Shown here one piece after another: positions 55,113 to 64,000 of a stretch of DNA of 64,000 nt; position 1 is the stretch's first letter; each line of letters starts with the position of its first letter. The notes below the pieces were generated by a model, which had not been told where the DNA came from, did no database searches, and was given only the letters and a program-made list of their open reading frames with translations. Source of the stretch: TMED14 sp003507115 (GTDB lineage: Bacteria; Bacteroidota; Bacteroidia; Flavobacteriales; Schleiferiaceae); assembly GCA_943787925.1 (NCBI GenBank), contig CALSOH010000001.1, positions 434,001 through 498,000 of the forward strand, in the 5' to 3' direction. Position numbers and translations under genes: made by a program.

Positions 55113-56768
55113 ATGCTGCTCCTGTTGGCTCTCGTCTTCGTCCCAAAGGTGCATGGACAATGTAGCTTGACCGTTTCCCCTTCTAACGCCAGCACCTGTC
55201 CAGGTGACAGTGTACAAGTCAACGTTACAGGAGGAACCAGTTACACGTGGTCGCCGTCGGTGGGTTTAAGCTGCTCGTCCTGCGCCAATCCGTGGGTCCA
55301 GGTAGATTCAGCCATGTCCTACACGGTAACCTCGAGCACCTCTGGCAACCAGAACGCTGTGAATTGGAATTTTTCCAGCGGAAACACGGGCTTTTCTACT
55401 CAATACATTTACAATGCCACCAGTATTTGGAACGAAGGCACGTATGCGGTGGGTCCCAGTGCGAATGCGGTTCACCCCAATTTTGCGGCCTGGGGCGATC
55501 ACACCACGGGTACTGGTAACTACATGATTATCAATGGGTCTACCAATGGCATTAAAACCATTTGGTCCCAAACAGTCGCCTTGCCCGCGGGGTCTAACGC
55601 AACCTTGTCCATTTGGATGCTGACCTTGGCCACTCCGGCAGGTCAATTCAGGGTCAAAATCAACGGTACGGTGATCGGGTCCAACCAAACGACCCCGGCC
55701 ACCGTAGGGGTATGGGGAAATTATACCTTTCCATTTGTGGTCCCTGGATCGGGCAATGCAGCGGTGGTCATTGAAAGTGTAAGCACCGCACTGGCGGGCA
55801 ACGACTTTGGGTTGGACGACATTCAGTTCACCTATTCATGTACAGCCTCCGCCACATTAAATGTTCAGCCATATGCCAAACCTGTGGCCCGAGCTTTCGC
55901 TTCAGATAGCCTGGGATGTGCAGGACTCTGTGTAAACTGGGCGGACAGCTCCCTCCTCGGCAGCGGCGCCAACATCATTTGGAGGCAGTGGACGTGGGGC
56001 GATGGAAGTCAGGACACCGGGCGTTTTCCCGTTCATTGTTATGCAACGGAAGGAACGTTCATGGGAAATCTGGTGGTGGTTTCGAGCCAAGGCTGCCGCG
56101 ACACGGTGAACTTGCCTGCGGTGACCATTGCCGCGCCCCCAACCTTAGAAGTGGTCTTTGATTCCACCTCGAGTTGCTTGGGTGCGGGTTTACCGACTAG
56201 TCCGCTGGCCCAACCCCCTGTGTTATACCCGGCCCGGCCCGAACCATGCTACTTCTACCGAATCAACCTTGGTGCCTTTGGCCCCAACATTCCGGATTCC
56301 ACCCGGGTCACAGTCACATACAATTCAGGCGGAGCGGCTTCAGTGGATTGGATTCTAAACACACCTCCGGGGGCGACTTGGTATTCTGGCAGCATCCCTG
56401 TCCAATGGTCCAACCGTCCAACGGAAATTTGCTTCGAACTCGAAGTGCCTGGGGGATGCCGAGATTCTTTGTGTTTTCCACTGCGCTTTGCCCCCGAAGT
56501 GTCACTCCCTAATGTATTTACGCCCAATGGAGACGGAACGAACGACGGCTTCTTGCCTCACTTCGAAAATGTGGATTGGGCGCACTGGGAAATCTATTCT
56601 CGATGGGGACAGAAAGTATATGAAAGTGCGAGCTACACCGAACCCTGGGATGGTCGTATCGGCTCTGGAGAGGCGGCTGACGGGGTTTACTTCATTGTAG
56701 TCCGTGCGGGCAATTCAGACGTTCCAGGCGAGGTTGTCACGCACGGAAGCCTCCACCTAATGCGTTAG
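55113..56768 (+). CDS. T9SS type B (gliding-motility-associated tail) surface protein
   Basis: About 551 residues from ATG 55113; GTG codons at 55086 and 55089 are alternative starts that would give the signal peptide a positive N-region. Contains an Ig-like/PKD-like part (SLTVSPSNASTCPGDSVQV, WTWGDGSQDTG) and a C-terminal CHU_C / type B sorting domain (LPNVFTPNGDGTNDGFLP, IYSRWGQKVYES, AADGVYFIVV). Proteins of this kind are surface adhesins or scaffolds. The 3' end overlaps yaaA by four bases. Confidence 0.88.
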   Translation: MLLLLALVFVPKVHGQCSLTVSPSNASTCPGDSVQVNVTGGTSYTWSPSVGLSCSSCANPWVQVDSAMSYTVTSSTSGNQNAVNWNFSSGNTGFSTQYIYNATSIWNEGTYAVGPSANAVHPNFAAWGDHTTGTGNYMIINGSTNGIKTIWSQTVALPAGSNATLSIWMLTLATPAGQFRVKINGTVIGSNQTTPATVGVWGNYTFPFVVPGSGNAAVVIESVSTALAGNDFGLDDIQFTYSCTASATLNVQPYAKPVARAFASDSLGCAGLCVNWADSSLLGSGANIIWRQWTWGDGSQDTGRFPVHCYATEGTFMGNLVVVSSQGCRDTVNLPAVTIAAPPTLEVVFDSTSSCLGAGLPTSPLAQPPVLYPARPEPCYFYRINLGAFGPNIPDSTRVTVTYNSGGAASVDWILNTPPGATWYSGSIPVQWSNRPTEICFELEVPGGCRDSLCFPLRFAPEVSLPNVFTPNGDGTNDGFLPHFENVDWAHWEIYSRWGQKVYESASYTEPWDGRIGSGEAADGVYFIVVRAGNSDVPGEVVTHGSLHLMR

Positions 56769-57496
56769 CGAATGAAGACGAAGCGATTAGGGTGAGACGT
56801 GGCAGTGTCTAATTGGTAGCCCTCAGCAGTAAATAGAGGGATGGCATGTACCCCTTGGTCGTAGTGCTCGCACAAATGCCGCGCCAAGAGGCCGCGAGCT
56901 TGCTTGCTAAATACGGACACGGCTTTCCGTTTTCCACCGGATTCTTGGAGAAAATCAATATCGATCCATTCCATACCGCTCCGGTCAAAGGCTTCTGAGT
57001 ATTCGGCAGAGGCTAAATTGATCAGGGGTTGATTTTGCAATTCCTCCCGCAACCACGCAGAGATTTTTACGGTCCAGAAATTTCGCAGGGATTGGCCTCC
57101 CCATTTTTGGTCCATGTCCAATCGATAGGGCTGGATGCTGTCCGAACCTCGAAGAACCCCATACAAGCCTGAGCCGATGTAAATCGATGCCAGGGCTCTT
57201 GCATGCGCCCCAGTGCTCAGCGTTTCTAGATTGAATTTGGCAAAAGCTTCTCCTTGAAAACTCCCCAAAGCGGCAGAGCCGGACATCAGGTGGATATCGG
57301 CATTCCACTCAGCCAAGCGCTCCTTAATTTTTGCGCTCAAGGCCGGGGAGGTGCCGTGAAATGAGGCAATTTTTGACAAACTCCATTTCGACATGTTGCC
57401 TTGCATTTTGTTGGCTTCCTCCATAAAATAAGGCAGTTGTGAACCTGCAATGGAGCTATGTCCCATGGTTTTAGCGGATGAAAGCAGGATTTTCAT
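56765..57496 (-). CDS. yaaA: Peroxide stress protein YaaA
   Basis: 243 residues from MKILLSSAKTM, the family start. Conserved patterns FKISAWLREELQNQ-like region (WTVKISAWLREEL), NLASAEYSEAF and ARGLLARHL match the UPF0246/YaaA family, which limits free iron and protects DNA during hydrogen peroxide stress. A TACCTTTA box is five bases before the start, so the mRNA is almost leaderless. Confidence 0.93.
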   Translation of the reverse strand: MKILLSSAKTMGHSSIAGSQLPYFMEEANKMQGNMSKWSLSKIASFHGTSPALSAKIKERLAEWNADIHLMSGSAALGSFQGEAFAKFNLETLSTGAHARALASIYIGSGLYGVLRGSDSIQPYRLDMDQKWGGQSLRNFWTVKISAWLREELQNQPLINLASAEYSEAFDRSGMEWIDIDFLQESGGKRKAVSVFSKQARGLLARHLCEHYDQGVHAIPLFTAEGYQLDTATSHPNRFVFIR

Positions 57497-57501
57497 GGGA
57501 A

Positions 57502-57509
57502 TAAAGGTA
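57502..57509 (-). promoter_or_regulatory. -7 box of yaaA
   Basis: Minus-strand TACCTTTA, seven of eight bases of TAnnTTTG form, ending five bases before the start codon. Confidence 0.5.
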
Positions 57510-57573
57510 GGGCGGATGAAAAGTGGCACACGATTTGGTCAAATATGAGGACATCCAAATTTGGAACCCCTGT

Positions 57574-59829
57574 ATGAAGCATTTGTACGCAGTTGTACTT
57601 AGTGGAGTTGTGGCATGGGCTAGTCAAGGCCAAATACAAAGCTATAACCATGTGGAGCTCCTGGTGGTTCGTCCCAAAGTTGAGCGGCCCAATCCTATCC
57701 CAGATAGCTTGTACAATCCCTTGAAAGAAGTGGTGGTTTCAGCCTACCGTTCCGTGGAAGCGAAACGGGATGTCTCCCAAGAAATAGCCGTAATCAACCG
57801 ACAGAGCATTCAACAGTCTATGGCGGCTTCCACAGTGGATGTTTTGGCCAATCAAGCGGGTATATCCGTTCAAAAAAGCCAATTGGGCGGGGGGTCTATC
57901 GTGCTAAGGGGCATGGAGGCGAACCGAGTGCTTCTCGTGGTGGACGGCGTGCGCATGAACAATCTGATCTACCGTTCGGGGCACTTGCAAAATGCCATTA
58001 CGGTGGATCCGTTGGCTTTAGAGCGCATTGAGGTAGCCTTCGGGCCAACCTCCAATGCGTACGGTAGCGATGCTATAGGTGGGGTGATTCATTTCATGAC
58101 GAAGACCCCCATGTTCTCGCAAAAAAGGCAGTTGCATGGCCAGGCCTATGCCAAATACAGCACCGCACTTCAGAGTTGGGTGAAGCATGCGGAGCTTACA
58201 GGTACATCTTTGCAATGGGGATTTTTCACTTCGTTAACGGAATCCAATTTTGGGGAACTTCGTGGCGGACGACGCATCAACCCATTTTACGGTGAATTGT
58301 ATGGCATGCGCGAGGTGTATGCAGTCCGAACTTTATCGGGGGATTCCCTGGTGGCAAACCCAGAGCCGTGGATTCAAAAGGCGAGTGGGTATACCCAATA
58401 CGACTTTGTTCAGAAAGTGCTATATCGAGCGCGTTCCGACCGCCGAAACACCCTAAATATTCAGGGCTCTACCTCCAGCAATATTCCCCGCTACGATCGA
58501 ATGACCGATCCCAGTTCCACCACAGGGCTTAAATATGGGGATTGGTACTATGGACCCCAAAAGCGCTTGATGGCGAGCTTCAAACATGACGCATTGGATG
58601 TCTTAGGTTTTGATGGCGTAAGTGTGACGGTGTACCACCAGAATGTAGAGGAAAGCCGCATGACTCGAAAATTCAATCGCTCAAGTCTTCAGCGACGCGT
58701 GGAGAATGTCATGGTAAACGGTTTTAACTCAGACGCAATGAAGGGCTGGGGTAACAATACCTTGCGTGCGGGCGTCGATGGATGGTATCAAACCGTTCAG
58801 TCGAGAGGTATGGAGTCCGATATATTTAATGGTGGACCAGAAACCCCCATTGATTCGCGCTATCCCGGTGGACGGAATGAAATGTATTCACTTGCGGCAT
58901 TTGCCACCCACATTAACCGTGTGACGGATGAAGTGACCATCACAGAGGGTTTTCGCGTAGGCAATTCGGTGTTGTTTAGCGAGTTCACGGATAAAACATA
59001 TTTCCCCTTTCCTTATGAATACATCTACCAGCGGATGCCGGTCGCTTCAGGAAGCATAGGGTTGATCTACAACCCAAATGAGGGCAATAAATATTCTTTC
59101 ACCGTTTCAACGGCCTACCGTGTACCCAACATTGATGACCTTTCCAAGGTTTTCGAAACGGCTCCAGGCATGCTGATAGTGCCCAACCCGCACTTGCGTC
59201 CCGAACAGGCTTTCACTGCGGAACTTGGGAACATCCGAATTTTCAAAGCCGGCCACAGCCTGGAATGGAACCTGTATACGACCTCGTTGACCGATGCTTT
59301 AATGGTACAGCCCTTCCGTTTGGATGGTTCGGATTCTGCCTTCTATGACGGCGCCATGGTAGGCGTTTATGCCCAGCAAAACGTGCAGCGGGCGGTCATT
59401 ATGGGTTACTCCATTCGTGGTAACGTGATTCTGAGCGGTCCTTGGACGATGAATGGCGTGCTGCAGGGGACACAGGGGATGTTGGGATATCCGATCATGG
59501 GGAACCTGGACCACATTCCTCCAGTTTCAGGCAGGCTTGCCCTGAACTGGCAGCACAAAGCCTGGTCATGGGAATTTTTTGGTTTGGGAAATGGCTGGAA
59601 GCAAATCGATGCCTATCAACTCAACGGTGAGGACAATGAGCAATATGCCACACCTGAGGGAATGCCTGCTTGGGTGACGTGGAATAGCTCCTTGACCTTT
59701 GCCAGTAAAAAGGGCTTGTCCATGCAATTAGGGGTCTACAACCTTTTAGATACGCAGTACCGAACTTTTGCCTCTGGGATCAACGCTCCTGGTCGAAACA
59801 TACAAACGGCCCTGCGCTACACTTTCTAG
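57574..59829 (+). CDS. TonB-dependent outer-membrane receptor
   Basis: 751 residues from MKHLYAVVLSGVVAWASQG; the longer upstream frame would not leave room for a promoter next to divergent yaaA. A short TonB-box-like region precedes the plug (SLYNPLKEVVVSAYRS), then DVLANQAGISVQKSQLGGGSI, GMEANRVLLVVDGVRMNN and YGSDAIGGVIHFMTK. The C-terminus ends in a terminal Phe (TALRYTF). The plug resembles haem/vitamin/siderophore receptors (HmuR/BtuB-like). Substrate not determined. Confidence 0.92.
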   Translation: MKHLYAVVLSGVVAWASQGQIQSYNHVELLVVRPKVERPNPIPDSLYNPLKEVVVSAYRSVEAKRDVSQEIAVINRQSIQQSMAASTVDVLANQAGISVQKSQLGGGSIVLRGMEANRVLLVVDGVRMNNLIYRSGHLQNAITVDPLALERIEVAFGPTSNAYGSDAIGGVIHFMTKTPMFSQKRQLHGQAYAKYSTALQSWVKHAELTGTSLQWGFFTSLTESNFGELRGGRRINPFYGELYGMREVYAVRTLSGDSLVANPEPWIQKASGYTQYDFVQKVLYRARSDRRNTLNIQGSTSSNIPRYDRMTDPSSTTGLKYGDWYYGPQKRLMASFKHDALDVLGFDGVSVTVYHQNVEESRMTRKFNRSSLQRRVENVMVNGFNSDAMKGWGNNTLRAGVDGWYQTVQSRGMESDIFNGGPETPIDSRYPGGRNEMYSLAAFATHINRVTDEVTITEGFRVGNSVLFSEFTDKTYFPFPYEYIYQRMPVASGSIGLIYNPNEGNKYSFTVSTAYRVPNIDDLSKVFETAPGMLIVPNPHLRPEQAFTAELGNIRIFKAGHSLEWNLYTTSLTDALMVQPFRLDGSDSAFYDGAMVGVYAQQNVQRAVIMGYSIRGNVILSGPWTMNGVLQGTQGMLGYPIMGNLDHIPPVSGRLALNWQHKAWSWEFFGLGNGWKQIDAYQLNGEDNEQYATPEGMPAWVTWNSSLTFASKKGLSMQLGVYNLLDTQYRTFASGINAPGRNIQTALRYTF

Positions 59830-59842
59830 GCCTTCTCCTGTG

Positions 59843-59850
59843 TACCTTTA
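59843..59850 (+). promoter_or_regulatory. -7 box of the GH20 gene
   Basis: TACCTTTA, one mismatch to TAnnTTTG, 19 bases before the ATG at 59870. Confidence 0.45.
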
Positions 59851-59869
59851 GGGGAAACCCAAGGTATCC

Positions 59870-61483
59870 ATGAAGAAATTCTTGCCTCTTTTCGCCTTTT
59901 GGCTGCTGTTGGCCTGCGAATCGCCCGAGCTCACGGAAGCCGTTTCATTGGATTCACTGGTGCCTCTTCCCTCAAGGATGGATGTTCCCGACGATAGAGG
60001 CATGACCGTGGTTCAAGGCTCCGTCCGGTTCGTTGGAATTCCAGAAGGTGACTTTGCCGAATTGGAGGAATGGCCGCAGTCAGCGGATGGCTTACCTATC
60101 ATTTGGAGGAAAGAGGAAGGCGATGCCCTGAGTCTTCAAGGGTATTGGCTCGATATTTCTGCCGATTCTGTGGTCATTCTCGCAGCTGGAGATGCAGGGG
60201 TGCATGCGGCCTTATCCACCTTAAAGCAATTAGTGCCCACCTCCCATTGGCCTGAAAAAAAGGGGGATCCAATTCGGCTTGGATTTGCATGGCCCCAAGT
60301 GCATATCGAGGATGAACCTGCCTTTGAATACCGAGGTATGCACTTGGATGTGTGCCGCCACTTTATGCCCATTGAATTTATCGAGAAGTACCTAGACAAC
60401 CTTGCTTTGCACAAGTTCAACCGTTTTCACTGGCACCTTACAGAGGACCAAGGCTGGCGTATTGAAATCAAGAAATACCCCAAGCTGACGGAGGTGGGCG
60501 CTTGGCGTTCGGCTTCCCAAACAGGGGCCTACAGCGAGCAGCGCTTTGACAGCACCCGCCACGGAGGTTTTTACACCCAGGAGGAGGCGCGTCACATCGT
60601 GGACTATGCGGCTAAACGCGGCATTACCGTCATTCCGGAAATTGAAATGCCCGGCCATTCCTTGTCGGCGTTGGCGGCCTACCCCGAGCTCTCTTGTTCG
60701 GGTGGTTCCTTTGAGGTGGCCCATGGATGGGGTGTTTTTGACGATGTGTACTGTGCAGGGAATCCGGAGGTCTACACCTTCTTGGAAGGGGTATTGGATG
60801 AGATCATGGACATCTTTCCATCGCCCTTAATTCACATCGGGGGTGACGAATGCCCTAAGACCCGCTGGGAGACCTGCTCCAAGTGCCAGCTCGAAATGGA
60901 GCGGAACCAGCTCAAAAACGAACATGAACTGCAGTCGCATTTCATCACGCGCATGGAGCGCTACCTCAATGCCCACAGCCGAAACATCATCGGCTGGGAC
61001 GAAATCCTCGAAGGGGGCTTAGCGCCCAACGCCGCGGTCATGTCCTGGCGTGGAGTGACCGGCGGTATTCAGGCTGCGTCGATGGAACACAATGTGGTCA
61101 TGACCCCTGGCAAGCCGCTCTATTTTGACCATTACCAGTTTAACCCAGACGAAGAGCCGGTAGCCATTGGGGGGTTCAATTCCTTGATGGATGTCTATGC
61201 ATTCAATCCAGTTGCCGGCGTGCCGGCCGAATACCACCGGTACATATTAGGGGCTCAAGCCAATGTGTGGACCGAATACATGGAAACCTCGGACCATGTC
61301 GAGCACATGGTTCAGCCACGCGCTTCGGCTTTGTCGGAAGTTTTGTGGCTTGGGGGAAAGCGCCCCGGTGAAGATGCGGCCTTCCGACAAGCGATGGACT
61401 ACCACATCCAACGCCTCCAGGCCATGGGCTGGAAGTACGCACCCTATGAATTCAAAAAAATAGCCACCGATGAAGCGCAGTGA
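59870..61483 (+). CDS. GH20 beta-N-acetylhexosaminidase lipoprotein
   Basis: 537 residues. A lipobox (FWLLLACES) anchors it. GH20b N-terminal domain, then the catalytic barrel: FEYRGMHLDVCRHF, HWHLTEDQGWRIEIK, VIPEIEMPGH, HIGGDECPK with the acid/base pair Asp326-Glu327, and ANVWTEYMET. It removes terminal GlcNAc or GalNAc from glycans by substrate-assisted catalysis. Overlaps the glycosylasparaginase gene by 14 bases, suggesting joint N-glycan breakdown. Confidence 0.95.
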   Translation: MKKFLPLFAFWLLLACESPELTEAVSLDSLVPLPSRMDVPDDRGMTVVQGSVRFVGIPEGDFAELEEWPQSADGLPIIWRKEEGDALSLQGYWLDISADSVVILAAGDAGVHAALSTLKQLVPTSHWPEKKGDPIRLGFAWPQVHIEDEPAFEYRGMHLDVCRHFMPIEFIEKYLDNLALHKFNRFHWHLTEDQGWRIEIKKYPKLTEVGAWRSASQTGAYSEQRFDSTRHGGFYTQEEARHIVDYAAKRGITVIPEIEMPGHSLSALAAYPELSCSGGSFEVAHGWGVFDDVYCAGNPEVYTFLEGVLDEIMDIFPSPLIHIGGDECPKTRWETCSKCQLEMERNQLKNEHELQSHFITRMERYLNAHSRNIIGWDEILEGGLAPNAAVMSWRGVTGGIQAASMEHNVVMTPGKPLYFDHYQFNPDEEPVAIGGFNSLMDVYAFNPVAGVPAEYHRYILGAQANVWTEYMETSDHVEHMVQPRASALSEVLWLGGKRPGEDAAFRQAMDYHIQRLQAMGWKYAPYEFKKIATDEAQ

Positions 61484-62462
61484 TTTTCTTAAGATTGTAG
61501 GAGGTGGGGCGGCCATGACGGCCATACTGCCCTCAACCCTACGCGCGAAGGATGCCGCACGCTCTAACGAGTATATAGAACCCGTTTCCATCGCTACCTG
61601 GCGCTTTGGCTTGGAGACCACGGCCGAGGCCATGAAGGTCTTACGTGCTGGCGGATCTGCCCTGGATGCCACCGAAGCAGGGGTTAAGCTTTGCGAAGCA
61701 GATCCCAAGGAGCGCTCCGTGGGATTGGGTGGGCGTCCGGACCGAGACGGCTTTGTCACGCTGGATTCCTGTTGCATGGACCACTTGGGCAACATTGGAT
61801 CCGTGGCCGCGGTCGAGAACGTCGTACACGTGAGCTCGCTCGCCCGAGCGGTGATGGAGAAAACGCCACATGTCATGATCGTGGGGGAAGGCGCACGCCA
61901 GTTTGCCCAAGAAATGGGCTTCCCACTCCAAGATTTGATGGTGCCGGATTCCAAACGCGAATGGGAGAAGTGGCGCGAGAAATCGGACTACCAGCCCATC
62001 GTCAACATTGAAAACCACGACACCATTGGGCAGCTCTCGTTGGATCAAGAAGGCCGTCTGGCGGGCATTTGTACCACGAGTGGCATGGCGTTCAAAATGC
62101 GCGGCCGAGTTGGGGATAGTCCTATTATTGGCGCAGGCCTCTATGTGGATGGGGCCATTGGCGCTGCGACGGCGACGGGGCATGGAGAGGAAGTGATTCG
62201 CGTGGTGGGCTCCTACCGCGTGGTCTCCGAAATGGAACGCGGATTCAGCCCCCAAGAGGCCTGTGAACGAGCGGTCCAAAAGATCTACGAGTTCTTCGAG
62301 CGACGCCAGGCGGGTATTCAAGACACGCAAATTGGCTTTATCGCTCTGGATAAGCGGGGCCGAACGGGCGCCTACGCCTTGCGCCCCGGATTCCAATATG
62401 CCGTCGCGCGCGCCGGTTCAGACCCGGAGTTGGTCGATGTTCAGGCGCTCCTCAAATCGTAG
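61470..62462 (+). CDS. N4-(beta-N-acetylglucosaminyl)-L-asparaginase
   Basis: 330 residues, an Ntn-hydrolase with a twin-Arg-less export signal (FLKIVGGGAAMTAILPSTLRA). The autocleavage site is just before Thr185 in ENHDTIGQLSLD, the nucleophile after processing; GGRPDRDGFVTLDSCCMD and GDSPIIGAGLYVD are typical of the family. It splits the GlcNAc-Asn bond of glycopeptides. It fits directly with the GH20 enzyme upstream. Confidence 0.94.
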   Translation: MKRSDFLKIVGGGAAMTAILPSTLRAKDAARSNEYIEPVSIATWRFGLETTAEAMKVLRAGGSALDATEAGVKLCEADPKERSVGLGGRPDRDGFVTLDSCCMDHLGNIGSVAAVENVVHVSSLARAVMEKTPHVMIVGEGARQFAQEMGFPLQDLMVPDSKREWEKWREKSDYQPIVNIENHDTIGQLSLDQEGRLAGICTTSGMAFKMRGRVGDSPIIGAGLYVDGAIGAATATGHGEEVIRVVGSYRVVSEMERGFSPQEACERAVQKIYEFFERRQAGIQDTQIGFIALDKRGRTGAYALRPGFQYAVARAGSDPELVDVQALLKS

Positions 62463-62541
62463 TGACTGCCGAGCGAAGGCCGACATGTCGCGTAGATGGT
62501 CACCCCGTTTCAGCGAGGGGTCCTGTCTGTTGCGGGCACCA

Positions 62542-63192
62542 TTACCCTGTGTGAAGCGCGGCCAAAAGGGCTTGCACCTCCGTACCATTCACCCGCTGTT
62601 TATTGTCGAGGATAGCCGAGCTGTGTACTTGTTGAAAGCCCATCCGGATATAGTCTTGTACGTTACTTGAGCGGATGCCCCCACCCGGAAGAATGTCGAT
62701 CCGTCCTGCGGCCTTTCGCTTAATTTCTTCCAAAAGGGCCGGGTCATCCTGTCCATACCCTGTTAGAATTCGGCAGAAACCCGCACGAATGGCATCTTCC
62801 ACCCCTTGAATGGGGTCGTCCAAAACATCAAAGGCTCGATGCAAAACACACGGGATGCCGACTTCTTGAATGATCGCCTGACAACGCGTTACATCCAAAC
62901 GCATATGAGGAGTGACCCCGCCGAAAATTAATTCATGTGCACCTGCTCGTTTCATGATTTCGGCAGATTGACTCATTTGACTCCATTCCTTTGAGGTGTA
63001 GGAGAAGTCGCCTCCTCGGGGCCGAACCATCGCGACGAGGGGAATATGTACACTGTGACGGAGTGCGAAAACCCACTCCTGTGGTGGAGTAATTCCCCCC
63101 AAGTCGTACCTCTGGCAAACCTCGAGGCGCCCTGCGCCAAAACGAACAGCATCGTAGCAATCTTCAAGGTGAAAAGCACAAATTTCTAGCAT
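62542..63192 (-). CDS. cutC: CutC-family protein
   Basis: 216 residues, a TIM-barrel protein: MLEICAFHLEDCYDAVRFGAGRLEVC, PLVAMVRPRGGDF, ELIFGGVTPH and LHRAFDVLDDP are family hallmarks. Named for copper homeostasis, though the molecular role is uncertain. It converges with the glycosylasparaginase gene and is divergent from the partial exported protein. Confidence 0.94.
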   Translation of the reverse strand: MLEICAFHLEDCYDAVRFGAGRLEVCQRYDLGGITPPQEWVFALRHSVHIPLVAMVRPRGGDFSYTSKEWSQMSQSAEIMKRAGAHELIFGGVTPHMRLDVTRCQAIIQEVGIPCVLHRAFDVLDDPIQGVEDAIRAGFCRILTGYGQDDPALLEEIKRKAAGRIDILPGGGIRSSNVQDYIRMGFQQVHSSAILDNKQRVNGTEVQALLAALHTG

Positions 63193-63234
63193 GGGTCATC
63201 CAAATATGGCACATTATTCGATATCTATGCAGGT

Positions 63235-64000
63235 ATGAAAAAAATGCTTACCCTGTTGGTCCTCCTTGGCAGTCTAAGTTTGTCTGCTCAAAAAATCGAC
63301 CCCGCCATCGCCCAGCTCCCCTATAATTTGTTGGGGCAAGATTCCATCGGCCTGCGGTCCATGTCGCCCTCCTTCTTGCAATTGGAACCCAATGTTTTCC
63401 AGGTCACCTACAATCCCTTCGTGATAACTGCTGAAATGGAATTCATCTCGCGCGACAATATGGAGCGACGGGTAACCACCGTGAATGTGGAGGCCACCAA
63501 CAAGGCACAGCAAAAGGCCATTCAGAAAGCATTTCCGGGCAAATACGTCGTGGATACCGCTGGATTTAATCCGATGACCCATCCCATGGGCTTGTCGGCG
63601 ATTTTGGAACCTTACCGATCCAAAGACACGGTGCTGTATGAATTCCGACTGGTTCCAGACAAATTGCGCCTGCCGGATTTCAGCAAGTGGATGCCCTTCA
63701 TTGGGGCGGAGGCAGATAGTTTTCTATTGGCAGAAGACCTGTATCTATTTGATCCAAGCCAAGAACTCGAATCCGGGCAACGCGCCTACAGTATCGATAC
63801 AACCGATGAGGGCCAATTGGGCTATCGCGTAGACTATAACAGTGATGTGGATGTGATCCTATACCGCGTCCTAGGCGGGGATTTGGGAGGCGAAGTGGTC
63901 TTTGTGCCGTATAAATCGAATCTGGTCAAGGGTTCACGAGATATGTTCAAGTTCTACTTCCCTCAGTTCATCGATGGCGATAGTGACTTTGAGCTTCGAA
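63235..64000 (+). CDS. Exported protein of unknown function, 3' end outside window
   Basis: 255 codons visible and still open at the last base. ATG 63235 is followed by a signal peptide (MKKMLTLLVLLGSLSLSAQ). The mature part begins KIDPAIAQLPYNLLGQDSIG; no domain is recognised in this part. Because of the late residues (VVFVPYKSNLVKGSRDMFKF) a beta-rich or secreted-enzyme type is likely, but I make no functional call. Confidence 0.75.
   Translation, partial: MKKMLTLLVLLGSLSLSAQKIDPAIAQLPYNLLGQDSIGLRSMSPSFLQLEPNVFQVTYNPFVITAEMEFISRDNMERRVTTVNVEATNKAQQKAIQKAFPGKYVVDTAGFNPMTHPMGLSAILEPYRSKDTVLYEFRLVPDKLRLPDFSKWMPFIGAEADSFLLAEDLYLFDPSQELESGQRAYSIDTTDEGQLGYRVDYNSDVDVILYRVLGGDLGGEVVFVPYKSNLVKGSRDMFKFYFPQFIDGDSDFELR

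Overview
The window looks like chromosomal DNA of a Bacteroidota bacterium, probably of the Flavobacteriales, though I cannot fix the genus. The evidence is: repeated promoter -7 boxes of the Bacteroidota type TAnnTTTG (before rnpB, two RNA helicases, trxB, two tRNAs and others); at least six exported proteins with type IX secretion (T9SS) C-terminal domains; TonB-dependent receptors with the N-terminal carboxypeptidase-regulatory-like domain; and gene orders familiar from the phylum (surE-lpxB-comEC, DUF1599-DoxX-tpiA-prmA). Start codons have no consistent Shine-Dalgarno sequence, so starts were chosen from signal peptides, family lengths and neighbour boundaries.

Layout. 1-2.3 kb: 3' end of a T9SS cargo gene, a frame-broken Smr-domain gene and RNase P RNA. 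2.3-6.2 kb: a DEAD-box helicase overlapping trxB tail to tail, tRNA-Pro(GGG), an AT-rich gap, and a roughly 665-nt highly structured RNA with its own promoter and terminator that I cannot assign to a family. 6.2-15.5 kb: an FAD amine-oxidase-like enzyme, a Nudix-type regulator, a POT peptide transporter, an 8-bp tandem repeat, a DPP4-type peptidase, a GlcD-type oxidase, a SOUL protein, a GNAT acetyltransferase and a YugP-type zinc peptidase. 15.5-20.5 kb: the surE-lpxB-SpoIID-comEC operon. 20.4-26.3 kb: folP and, divergently, DUF1599-DoxX-permease-tpiA-prmA. 26.3-30.8 kb: one giant exported protein of unknown function in three frames. 31-38.7 kb: tRNA-Arg(ACG), a 16-bp duplicate of its 3' end and a lower-GC block with two NTF2-like genes, a 1640-residue T9SS subtilase and a tiny coupled membrane protein. 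38.9-45.3 kb: a broken TonB receptor, a T9SS esterase-like protein, a second helicase and a VOC protein. 45.3-51.3 kb: a thiosulfate/sulfur module (methyltransferase, two YeeE/YedE halves, TsdA-like dihaem cytochrome, SoxB-like hydrolase, OprD-like porin) with two Crp/Fnr-type palindromes at class II activator positions. 51.3-64 kb: T9SS cargo genes, yaaA, a TonB receptor, a GH20 hexosaminidase with a glycosylasparaginase, cutC and a truncated exported protein.

Themes. The organism appears to live on exported hydrolysis of protein and glycoprotein (DPP4, M28, S8, GH20, glycosylasparaginase, POT uptake) through T9SS and TonB machinery, with a possible supplementary reduced-sulfur metabolism. 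Genes are very tightly packed, with several antisense 3' overlaps and very short leaders.

Caution. Four genes (Smr protein, giant protein, one TonB receptor, one T9SS protein) are broken by frameshifts, most of which are repaired by adding or removing one base in a short homopolymer. Residual assembly indels are at least as likely as true pseudogenes.
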